Below, one piece after another: positions 40,452 to 51,523 of a stretch of DNA of 64,000 bases; position 1 is the stretch's first letter; each line of letters starts with the position of its first letter. The DNA comes from DATEDA01 sp963789885 (GTDB lineage: Bacteria; Pseudomonadota; Gammaproteobacteria; Burkholderiales; SG8-39). Under the pieces are notes generated by a model that saw only the letters and a list, made by a program, of their open reading frames with translations, was not told the origin of the DNA and searched no databases. A program made the translations under genes and the position numbers. The stretch spans positions 310,001-374,000 of the forward strand of contig CAWBNB010000003.1 in assembly GCA_963789885.1 (NCBI GenBank), in the 5' to 3' direction.

Positions 40452-41623
40452 TACCTGGCGAGGAAGTCCCGGATCGCCTTGTCCGCCTGCGTGATCTGGA
40501 ACAGCCCGTCGTAGTGACCGTTGTCCCCGTCGATCACGAACACCGCCGCCTCGTTGCCCTGCGCGCGCAGCGTTGCCGCGGCCTTCTCGGACATCGACGG
40601 CGGGAAGATGAGATCGGTCTTCGCCGGGATGAACAGGAATTTTGCGCGGATCGACTTGACCCGGTCCGTCACCGAGAAGAGCTGGTTCGCCTTCACCGTG
40701 TAGAGGTAGTGATTGGCGTCGACCGTCGCCGCCCGCGCGTGCCCGGTCTTGTAGAACTGCTCCTCGATCGCGTACGCCTTGCCTTGCAGCGGGTCCTGTC
40801 CCTCCACCGCCCACTTGCGGCCGAACCGTTTCTCGAGCGCGCCGCTGCCGCTCGCGGTCAGCGTCACGATCTTGAGCGCCTGCGCCACGCCCTCGAGCGG
40901 CTCCTCCCGGCCGTAGTAGTCGCCGTTGTTCCACTTCGGGTCCATGCTGATCGGCAGCGCCCAGACGTTGAGCATGCCGATCATGTACGCGTCGATCTCG
41001 AGCCCGGGACCGATCACCGCAATGACCCGGTCGACCATCTCCGGATACGAAGCCGCCCACTCGACCGACTGGATCGCGCCGCCCGAGGCGCCGACCGCGG
41101 CGTAGATCTTCCGGATGTCGAGCGAGTCGAGCAACCCCTTCTGCACGTTGATGAAGTCGCGCATGCTCACGACGGGAAAGGCGAGCCCCCACGGCTTTCC
41201 GGTGTCGGGGTTGATCGTCGCCGGGCCGGTCGTCGTGACGTTCTTGTCCTTGGTGTTGAGGTTCACTAGGGTGTCGGTCGCGATCACGAAGAAGCGATCG
41301 GTGTCGATCGGGCGTCCCGCGCCGATGATCGAGTCCCAGTATCCGGGCGCCTTGTCCTCCGGCGTGTATCTGCCCGCCGCGTGCGAGGTCCCGGTGAAGA
41401 AGTGCGACACGACGATGACGTTGTCCTTCGCCGCGCTCAGTTTGCCGTAGGTCTCGTAGCCGATGCGGACGTTCCGGATCGTCTTGCCGCCCACCGTCGT
41501 ATACGACGGCAGGGTGAAGACCTCCTTCTTGACGATGCCGTCGTACGCGTACGCGGCCGCGGCCGCGAACCCGGCAGCGAGCGCGACGACCAGACGCGCG
41601 GCGGCGCGAAGGGTGACGTTCAT
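40451..41623 (-). CDS. secreted MetX-like alpha/beta hydrolase
   Basis: A 390-residue protein with a signal peptide (residues 1-26, ending AAAYAYDG) followed by a homoserine acetyltransferase-like alpha/beta-hydrolase domain. VRIGYETYGKLSAAKDNVIVVSHFFTGTSHAAG, PVVSMRDFINVQKGLLDSLDI and VDANHYLYTVKANQLFSV follow the family. The nucleophile elbow reads GASGGA rather than GGSMGG, and the protein is exported, so it is surely not the methionine-pathway enzyme; catalytic Asp (PAKTDLIFPP) and His (DGDNGHYDGLF) are present. It is probably a periplasmic esterase or acyltransferase. It is coupled to the downstream ligase. Confidence 0.85.
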   Translation of the reverse strand: MNVTLRAAARLVVALAAGFAAAAAYAYDGIVKKEVFTLPSYTTVGGKTIRNVRIGYETYGKLSAAKDNVIVVSHFFTGTSHAAGRYTPEDKAPGYWDSIIGAGRPIDTDRFFVIATDTLVNLNTKDKNVTTTGPATINPDTGKPWGLAFPVVSMRDFINVQKGLLDSLDIRKIYAAVGASGGAIQSVEWAASYPEMVDRVIAVIGPGLEIDAYMIGMLNVWALPISMDPKWNNGDYYGREEPLEGVAQALKIVTLTASGSGALEKRFGRKWAVEGQDPLQGKAYAIEEQFYKTGHARAATVDANHYLYTVKANQLFSVTDRVKSIRAKFLFIPAKTDLIFPPSMSEKAAATLRAQGNEAAVFVIDGDNGHYDGLFQITQADKAIRDFLAR

Positions 41624-41693
41624 GCGGATCCTCCTGAGGATTGTGGCGCGGGCCGCGCCGTCGGGTTGGCCCGAATTCTAGCGTCCGGACGTG

Positions 41694-42476
41694 CTATTGC
41701 GCCGTCCAGCCGCCGTCGATCGAGAGCGCAGCGCCGCGGATCTGAGCGGCCGCTTCCGAGCAGAGGAAGACCGCGAGCGCGCCGATCTGCTCCGGCGTGA
41801 CGAACTCGTGCGACGGCTGCTTCTCGGAGACGAGCTCGAGCTTCGCCTTCTCCGCCGGGATCGACTCGCGGGCGGCGCGATCGTCGATTTGCTTCTTAAC
41901 GAGCGGCGTCAGGACCCAGCCCGGGCAGACGGCATTGCAGGTGATCCCGGTGGTCGCGGTCTCGAGGGCTACGACCTTGGTGAGGCCGACGACGCCGTGC
42001 TTGGCGGTGACATAGGCTGCCTTCTGCGGCGAGGCCACGAGTCCATGCGCTGAGGCGATGTTGATGATGCGCCCCCAGTTGCGGCGCTTCATCTCCGGCA
42101 GCACTGCCTGGATCGCGTGGAAATTCGACGAGAGGTTGATCGCGATGATTGCGTCCCAGCGCTCGGGCGGGAAGGTTTCGACCGGAGCGGTGTGTTGGAT
42201 GCCGGCGTTGTTCACCAGGATGTCGACCGCGCCGAGCTCCTGTACGGCGGCCCGGACCATCGAGTGGATCTCGGCCGGCTTCGAGATGTCGGCCCCGTTG
42301 AAACCGACCTTCACCCTGAACTCCTCGGCGAGGCCGCGGCGGAGCTGGTCGATGGCGCCGGCGTCGCCGAAGCCGTTGAGCATGATGTTTGCGCCCTCGG
42401 CCGCGAGCGCGCGCGCGATGCCGAGGCCGATGCCGCTGGTCGAGCCGGTGACGAGCGCCGATTTGCCCTTGATCAT
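41694..42476 (-). CDS. bdhA: 3-hydroxybutyrate dehydrogenase
   Basis: A 260-residue short-chain dehydrogenase converting (R)-3-hydroxybutyrate to acetoacetate with NAD. The cofactor motif TGSTSGIGLGIA is at residues 10-21, NNAGIQH follows, and the catalytic Ser-Tyr-Lys are in NIASAHGLVASPQKAAYVTAKHGV. The tail SHEFVTPEQIGALAVFLCSEAAAQIRGAALSIDGGWTAQ is the specific signature of this enzyme. The ATG at 42476 has GCAGGAGAA ahead. The gene suggests polyhydroxybutyrate or ketone-body use; no phb genes are seen here. Confidence 0.94.
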   Translation of the reverse strand: MIKGKSALVTGSTSGIGLGIARALAAEGANIMLNGFGDAGAIDQLRRGLAEEFRVKVGFNGADISKPAEIHSMVRAAVQELGAVDILVNNAGIQHTAPVETFPPERWDAIIAINLSSNFHAIQAVLPEMKRRNWGRIINIASAHGLVASPQKAAYVTAKHGVVGLTKVVALETATTGITCNAVCPGWVLTPLVKKQIDDRAARESIPAEKAKLELVSEKQPSHEFVTPEQIGALAVFLCSEAAAQIRGAALSIDGGWTAQ

Positions 42477-42601
42477 GGGTTCTCCTGCATAGGAACGGGT
42501 GGAGGGCCAGTGCGGAGTGTGCACTGCACCACGAGGGACGAGAGTATCCCGGAAAACCCGGGCGGTCGGGCAGAGAAGGCGCTGCAGGGGGGTGCCCCAC
42601 A

Positions 42602-42672
42602 GCGCGCTGGGCTGGCCTGGAAGCGGCCGGAGGAGGAGGAGGGGGCCGCCCGCCAGGTTCAGCCCAGCGCGC
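42602..42672. repeat. large imperfect palindrome between DUF3563 gene and bdhA
   Basis: GCGCGCTGGGCTG at 42602-42614 is repeated inverted as CAGCCCAGCGCGC at 42660-42672; inside, CCTGG (42616-42620) pairs with CCAGG (42653-42657), and GCGGCC (42623-42628) with GGCCGC (42644-42649), around a purine-rich loop of GGA repeats. The total is about 24 bp of stem. It lies downstream of the DUF3563 gene and 126 bases upstream of bdhA, both read leftwards. No T-tract follows on either strand. It could be a terminator-like or leader structure. Confidence 0.6.
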
Positions 42673-42702
42673 AGGGACGCGATACGGGCTCGGTTGGACG
42701 CC

Positions 42703-43065
42703 CTAGATTCGTACGAGGTAGCCGCCGCGCTCGAGCTTGCGGAGGCGCGTTTCGAGCTCGGCCACCGACTGCGCGCGCGCGAGGTACTCCTCGATGCGGC
42801 GCCGGCGTGCGGTCTCGAAGACGCGTTCGACCCAGCTCCAGAAGCTCGCCAGGGTGGACCGGACCGCGGCCGCGCGCAGCGCGCGCGCCTGCCGCTCGAT
42901 CGCGACGGTATCGACCGTCAGGGACTCGGCTGGCGAGTTTATTTTGCGTTGCAGCATTTCAGGCGTAGAATCAGTCGAAATCACCGCTTTCGGAGCTTCG
43001 ATTTTGGGTTCCGGACCCCGCCGGATGATGCTGTCACCTTCATACATGGGAATTGCATATTTCAT
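42703..43065 (-). CDS. DUF3563 family protein
   Basis: A 120-residue protein from ATG 43065. The C-terminal half (FWSWVERVFETARRRRIEEYL and SVAELETRLRKLERGG) matches DUF3563, short basic proteins common in beta-proteobacteria; the N-terminal half is an unconserved linker. AGGACT lies seven bases ahead of the start. It is divergent from the LysR gene with 202 bases of AT-richer DNA between them. Function is unknown. Confidence 0.78.
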   Translation of the reverse strand: MKYAIPMYEGDSIIRRGPEPKIEAPKAVISTDSTPEMLQRKINSPAESLTVDTVAIERQARALRAAAVRSTLASFWSWVERVFETARRRRIEEYLARAQSVAELETRLRKLERGGYLVRI

Positions 43066-43222
43066 CGAAGAGTCCTTTCTACACTGCTGACCAAAATGGT
43101 TTTCCTGCAGTGCACATAACCACCATATATGGGCCAGGGAGGGTAATCCAATCGCTTGTTCCGATCCTCCCAATCGGCCTGGCCTATACTGTGTCTAAGT
43201 CAGCATTGCAGCGCACAAAATA

Positions 43223-43241
43223 TGATCTCAGAGGGATCATT
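43223..43241. promoter_or_regulatory. inverted repeat, possible LysR-type operator
   Basis: ATGATC (43223-43228) and GATCAT (43236-43241) form a perfect inverted repeat with a 7-base spacer, 27 bases ahead of the LysR gene start, the usual place for an autoregulatory site of this family. A second inverted repeat with the same spacing, CCGAT/ATCGG at 43161-43177, and a 10-base palindrome CCATATATGG at 43123-43132 lie in the same divergent promoter region, which also has TATACT at 43185-43190. Confidence 0.4.
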
Positions 43242-43267
43242 CTGGGACATACTTCCGCTTAATCTCC

Positions 43268-44191
43268 ATGGAGCTCTATCAACTACGCAGCTTCGCCGCG
43301 GTCGCCGAAGCCGGGCACCTGACCCGGGCGGCGGAGAAGTTGCACATCAGCCAGCCCGCCCTGAGCGCCCAGATCAAGGCGCTCGAGGACGAGCTCGGTG
43401 TGGCGCTGTTCGAGCGGACGTCGAGCGGGATGACGCTGACGGCGGGCGGACAGCGCCTGCTCGCGGAGGCCGGGAAAGTGCTCGCGGCGGCGCAGCTGCT
43501 GCGGAACGAAGCCCGCAGCCTCAAGGGCGAGGTTGCCGGCAAGGCGTCGGTGGGGACGGTCCTCGAGCCCGATCTCGCGCGCGTCGGTGAGCTCCTGAGC
43601 GTGATGGTGGAACGCCATCCGCTGCTGCAGCTCGAGCTCCACCACGAGATCTCGGGCGTGGCGCTCGAGAAGGTCCGCGACGGGGCGCTCGACGCGAGCT
43701 TCTTCTACGGCGAGCTGACCCAGCCGTCGGTCGCCGGGCTCGCGCTCCGGCCGCTCGTCTATCGAGTGGCGGCGCCGGCCGTCTGGCGCAGCCGGATCGC
43801 CGGGGCCGGCTGGCCGGAAGTCGCGGCGCTACCGTGGGTCCTCACGCCGCCGATCAGCTCGCACAACCGCCTCGCGAGCGCGCTCTTCCGCAAGCACGGC
43901 GTCGAGCCCACCAAAGTGGTCGAGGCCGATCAGGAGTCGGTGATCAGTTCGCTCGTCGCGTCCGGCGTCGGGCTGTCGCTGATGCGGGAGGACGTGGCCC
44001 TCGAGCGGGAAGCGGCCGGCGAGATCTGCCTCTGGAACCAGGGCCGGGAGACCACCACGCTCTGGTTCATCCATCTGCATGAGCGGGCCGAGGATCCGGT
44101 GATCCGCGCGCTGCTCGAGGGATTGCGCGACACCTGGGCCCTTCACGAGGAACCGGTCGCACCGCTTCCCAAGCGCGCCGCGCGCCGCTGA
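43268..44191 (+). CDS. LysR-family transcriptional regulator
   Basis: A 307-residue regulator. The N-terminal winged helix (residues 1-60) has LRSFAAVAEAGHLTRAAEKLHISQPALSAQIKALEDELG; residues 90-290 form the effector-binding domain. It is divergent from the DUF3563 gene, which is a possible target, as is bdhA beyond it. The effector is unknown. It ends with a basic tail (PLPKRAARR). Confidence 0.92.
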   Translation: MELYQLRSFAAVAEAGHLTRAAEKLHISQPALSAQIKALEDELGVALFERTSSGMTLTAGGQRLLAEAGKVLAAAQLLRNEARSLKGEVAGKASVGTVLEPDLARVGELLSVMVERHPLLQLELHHEISGVALEKVRDGALDASFFYGELTQPSVAGLALRPLVYRVAAPAVWRSRIAGAGWPEVAALPWVLTPPISSHNRLASALFRKHGVEPTKVVEADQESVISSLVASGVGLSLMREDVALEREAAGEICLWNQGRETTTLWFIHLHERAEDPVIRALLEGLRDTWALHEEPVAPLPKRAARR

Positions 44192-44279
44192 TCGCGGGCG
44201 ACGCTCGCGCGATCGCGTCGGCGGACGCTGCGAACGGTCCGGCGGCGCACCGACCGGGCGTTCACGAGCCCGCGCGGTC

Positions 44280-45572
44280 CTACCTCGTGGCGAGCTTCGC
44301 GTTCGCCTGCGTCAGGCGGTCGATCAGCACCCGCATGAACGCCTTCTGGAAGCTCACCTGGCAGGCGGAGCTCGCGACCTTGAGCGCGATGGTCTTGATC
44401 TCGACGACGGTGATGTCGGTGTTCGAGGTGATGGTCGTGGTCCGGTGCGCGACTCTGTCGCTGAAGTAGAGGAGCTCGCCGAAGCAGCCGCCGCGGCGCA
44501 CGGTGTTGATCGAGGTCCCGCCGATCGACACGTCGACCTCGCCTTCGACGAGGAGGTAGAAGCTCTCGCCCGAGTCGCCTTCGCGGATGATCACCGACTT
44601 CCTGGGGATGGTCCGCCACGCGCTGATCCGCAGCGCCTCCCACAGCGTCACGTCGTCGAAGTCCTCGAAGAACGAGAGCGTGCGCAGCTCGTTGAACTTC
44701 GCCGAATCGGAGATCGTCTCGCCCGCCAGGCGCAGCGCCGAGAACGCCTTCGAGAGGTCCTTGCCGAAGTCGATCCAGGTGTCGTAGCGGTCGGCCGCGT
44801 TCTTCCGCATCGCCTTGAGGCAGATCTCGTCGAGCAGCGGCGGCAGCTCCGGCCGCAGCTGCGACGGCACCGGCGGGGCGACGTTCAGGATCTCGTAGGT
44901 GAGCGAGAGCTGGTTCGAGGCGTTGAACGGCAGCCGGCCGGTCAGCATTTTGTACATTACGACGCCGAGCGAGTAGATGTCGGTCTGGTGCGTGACCTCC
45001 TCGAGGCGGATCTGCTCCGGCGACATGTAGGCGGGGGAGCCGATGCCGGTGAGCTGGGTCGTGTCCTGTGCCAGCGCTTCCTGGAAGGAGGCGCCGAAAT
45101 CGCTCACCTTGATCTCGCCTTCGGGGCTGTACAGGATGTTCCCGGGCTTGATGTCGCGGTGGATCACGCCCATCTGGAACGCGTAATCGAGCGCCCGAAT
45201 GCACTTGAAGATCACCTCCACTACCTTCGACAGGGGCAGCAGGTTGTCGATCTCGGTGTAGGTCTCGAGGGTGGTGCCCTTGACGTACTCCATGACGATG
45301 TAGCTGTACTCGGGCTCGCTCACCGCGTCGTAGATCGCGACGATGTGGGGGTGGTTGAGGCGGCCGGCGAGCGCGGCCTCGGCGAGGAAGCCCTTGCGGA
45401 GGAGCTTCGCGGTCTGCTCGCTCACGCTCTCCTCGAAAAAGAACACCTTGATCGCGACGTCGCGGTCGGCGAACGGGTCGCGGCCGAGGTACACCCGGCT
45501 GGTGGCGCCGCGCCCGATCTCCTGCGTGATCGGGTACTTGCCGATGCGCCACTCGAGCTCGAACTTCATCAT
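44280..45572 (-). CDS. Ser/Thr protein kinase fused to a cyclic-nucleotide-binding domain
   Basis: A 430-residue two-domain protein. The kinase domain (about residues 13-285) has GRGATSRVY, the ATP lysine Lys42, HRDIKPGN, DFGAS and SPEQ. From about residue 300 to 425 a cNMP-type beta-roll follows: REGDSGESFYLLVEGEVDVSIGG and GGCFGELLYFSDRVAHRTT, which includes the GE...R-x-T phosphate-binding cassette with the arginine present. No membrane segment is seen. The architecture suggests kinase control by cAMP or cGMP, or redox/other ligand. It is divergent from clpB with 136 bases between starts. Confidence 0.9.
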   Translation of the reverse strand: MMKFELEWRIGKYPITQEIGRGATSRVYLGRDPFADRDVAIKVFFFEESVSEQTAKLLRKGFLAEAALAGRLNHPHIVAIYDAVSEPEYSYIVMEYVKGTTLETYTEIDNLLPLSKVVEVIFKCIRALDYAFQMGVIHRDIKPGNILYSPEGEIKVSDFGASFQEALAQDTTQLTGIGSPAYMSPEQIRLEEVTHQTDIYSLGVVMYKMLTGRLPFNASNQLSLTYEILNVAPPVPSQLRPELPPLLDEICLKAMRKNAADRYDTWIDFGKDLSKAFSALRLAGETISDSAKFNELRTLSFFEDFDDVTLWEALRISAWRTIPRKSVIIREGDSGESFYLLVEGEVDVSIGGTSINTVRRGGCFGELLYFSDRVAHRTTTITSNTDITVVEIKTIALKVASSACQVSFQKAFMRVLIDRLTQANAKLATR

Positions 45573-45646
45573 TTTCGCTGGTCGATAAGGGACTTGCGAG
45601 TGTACCGTGGGGTGGCCCGGGGGCAGAATGGCAACTGCCCGGTCCG

Positions 45647-45676
45647 CTTGAAAAAACCGGGAATTGTCCGCAGTTA
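45647..45676 (+). promoter_or_regulatory. possible sigma-32 heat-shock promoter of clpB
   Basis: CTTGAA at 45647-45652 is a perfect sigma-32 type -35 element; CCGCAGTTA at 45668-45676 resembles the -10 element CCCCATTTA at seven of nine positions, with a 15-base spacer. It lies 33 bases ahead of the clpB start. clpB is a classic heat-shock gene in proteobacteria, which supports the call. Confidence 0.5.
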
Positions 45677-45708
45677 CGAAGGGTCTATTCGAGACGACGG
45701 AGGCTGCG

Positions 45709-48324
<2,616 letters not shown>

Positions 48325-48357
48325 CGGCGCCGGGGCGCGGCACCGACCTGTAGCGGG

Positions 48358-48982
48358 CTAGCTCCTGGGGACGAGAGGCAGTGGCGTCCCCGGCGCCGTC
48401 GCGCCCGGCACGGGCAGTGACCGAACGCGCGCGATGCTCGAGATCGTCCCATAGCGTCGCCGTGTTCTTGCGGAAGATCGTGTCCGCGTCGGCCTTCACC
48501 ACCCACCAGTCTCCGCGCTCGAGCTCCGCGCGCAGCTGCCCGGGCCCCCAGCCCGCATAGCCGACGAAGAAGCGCACCGCGGCGGGCGGCTTGCGGAGCA
48601 GCTGCTCGATCGTCGCCGGCTGCAGAGCGATGTAGACGTCATCGATCACCGGGAGCGATTCTCCCGGGCTCGCGGCGGCCTGGAACACGGCAAACAGCCC
48701 GACGCGCGCGACCGGCCCGCCGAAGTGGAGCGGCTCGGTGAACCGCGCGAGATCGGCGTTGCCTGGAAGGAGGTCGGCCAGCGACTGCTTCGTCGGCCGG
48801 TTCAGGATGAGGCCGACGGTGCCGCCGTCCGGCGCGTGCGCGACGAGCACGACCGTGCGGCTGAAGTTCGGATCGAGGATGCTCGGCTTCGCGACCAGGA
48901 AGAAGCCGCGCTCCGGGGCCTGCGCGGATGCTGCGGCAGCGCCAAGGGCGAGCGCTGCCGCGAGGAGAGCGGCAACGCGCAA
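48358..48982 (-). pseudogene. secreted AlgH/YqgE (DUF179) family protein, probable frameshift near its end
   Basis: From TTG 48982 (GAGGGAGAGG ahead) it encodes a signal peptide (to about residue 20, ASAQA) and an AlgH/YqgE domain: RGFFLVAKPSILDPNFSRTVVLVAH, GTVGLILNRPTKQSLADLLP, FFVGYAGWGPGQLRAELERGDWWVV and DTIFRKNTATLWDDL. Beyond that the frame runs 190 bases into clpB antisense. One extra base near 48430 would instead lead to LPVPGATAPGTPLPLVPRS and a stop at 48358, giving 206 residues, close to its 211-residue neighbour. It is therefore listed with the corrected end. It is paired with the next gene in tandem. Confidence 0.72.
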
Positions 48983-48994
48983 GCGCCCTCTCCC

Positions 48995-49630
48995 TCAGTC
49001 GAGGGCCGGCGCCGCGCCCGCCGCTGCGCCGGCGTTGATCTGCCGGGCCATCCGCAGGAGCTCGTCCCAGAGCTGGTCGGTGTCCTTGCGGAAGACCGTG
49101 TTGATGTCGGGATTCATCACGAACCACAGGCCGCGATCGATCTCGCGCCGCAGCTCGCCGGGACGCCAGCCCACGTATCCCACGTAGTAGCGAGCGTCGT
49201 TCGGCCGCTCCTCGATGATCTTGTCGATCGTGTTGACGTTGATCGCGAGGTAGAGGTTCGCCATCACCATGAGCGAGCCCGCGCCCGGGCTCTTGTCGCC
49301 GCGGACGACCGCGACGAGCGCACTGGTCGAGAAGGGGCCGCCGAAGAACACCGGCTCGATGACCTTCTTCGACGGCTCGTGCTCGGGGAAGAGGCTCGCG
49401 AGGGATCGCCGCGTCGGCTTGTTGAGGATGACGCCGATGTGGCCGCCGCTCGCGGTCGGGCTGGCGATGACCACGCTTTGCCGGTACTCCGGATCGCGGA
49501 ATCCCGGCGCGGCGATCAGGAACACGGCCTGATCCGCGCTCGGCGCAGTACCGGCTTGCGCCGCGGCCGGTTGGGGGAGTACCGCGACCAGCACGAGCAG
49601 GCCGGCGAGCACACTCGAAACCATTCTCAT
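48995..49630 (-). CDS. secreted AlgH/YqgE (DUF179) family protein
   Basis: A 211-residue protein with a clear signal peptide (residues 1-24, ending PAAAQA). The DUF179 domain shows AVFLIAAPGFRDPEYRQSVVIAS, GHIGVILNKPTRRSLASLFP, VFFGGPFSTSALVAVV, YYVGYVGWRPGELRREIDRGLWFV and NTVFRKDTDQLWDEL. Most YqgE/AlgH proteins are cytoplasmic; an exported form is unusual, and here two exported paralogues lie 12 bases apart. The function of the family is unresolved. Confidence 0.85.
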   Translation of the reverse strand: MRMVSSVLAGLLVLVAVLPQPAAAQAGTAPSADQAVFLIAAPGFRDPEYRQSVVIASPTASGGHIGVILNKPTRRSLASLFPEHEPSKKVIEPVFFGGPFSTSALVAVVRGDKSPGAGSLMVMANLYLAINVNTIDKIIEERPNDARYYVGYVGWRPGELRREIDRGLWFVMNPDINTVFRKDTDQLWDELLRMARQINAGAAAGAAPALD

Positions 49631-49687
49631 CGCATCACCCTTCGTTGCACACCGCGCGCAGCTCGACAGCTCGTTCCCGCTTGTTAC

Positions 49688-50302
49688 CTATTGTAGCGAG
49701 CCGACCTCGCGGTGTCGAAAGCAGGTTACCAGATGGTCATTCACCATGCCCACCGCTTGCATGAAAGCGTAGCAGATCGTCGAACCCACGAACCGGAAGC
49801 CGTGGCCCTTGAGGTCCTTCGACAGGGCATCCGACACGCTCGTGCGGGCCGGGACCTGCCCGAGGCTGCGGCGGCGGTGCTGCAGCGGACGGCCGTCGAC
49901 GAATCGCCAGAGGTAGGCGTCGAGGCTGCCGTACCGCTCGGCGATCGCGAGCGTCGCCCGGGCGTTGTCGATGGCGGCGGCGATCTTGAGCCGGTTCCGG
50001 ACGATGCCGGCATCGGCCATGAGACGGGCAACGTCGCGCGCGCCGTAGCGTGCGACGCGCGCGGTGTCGAAGCCGCCGAACGCCCGGCGGTAGTTGTCGC
50101 GCTTCGCGAGAATCGTCGACCAGGACAGACCGGCCTGGGCGGCTTCGAGTATCAGAAACTCGAAGAGGACGCGGTCGTCGTGGACCGGGACTCCCCACTC
50201 GGCGTCGTGGTAGCGGACGTACTCGAGGCTGCCCAGGCACCATGGGCAGCGCTTGAGGTGCGCAGTTTCCCGCGGGTGCGCAGCGAACGGTTTCGCCGGC
50301 AC
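49688..50302 (-). CDS. tag: DNA-3-methyladenine glycosylase I
   Basis: A 204-residue repair enzyme removing 3-methyladenine. RCPWCLGSLEYVRYHDAEWGVPVHDDRVLFEFLILE, QAGLSWSTILAKRDNYR, ALSKDLKGHGFRFVGSTICYAFMQAVGMVNDH and the final CFRH match Tag, including the zinc ligands (Cys near the start; His and Cys near the end). The start is GTG 50302, with GCGGAGG just ahead and 8 bases after the gcdH stop, which leaves about 16 extra residues before the conserved RCPWC. It is likely translated with gcdH. Confidence 0.92.
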   Translation of the reverse strand: MPAKPFAAHPRETAHLKRCPWCLGSLEYVRYHDAEWGVPVHDDRVLFEFLILEAAQAGLSWSTILAKRDNYRRAFGGFDTARVARYGARDVARLMADAGIVRNRLKIAAAIDNARATLAIAERYGSLDAYLWRFVDGRPLQHRRRSLGQVPARTSVSDALSKDLKGHGFRFVGSTICYAFMQAVGMVNDHLVTCFRHREVGSLQ

Positions 50303-50310
50303 CTCCGCGC

Positions 50311-51507
<1,197 letters not shown>

Positions 51508-51523
51508 GACGGGCTCCTCGGGA

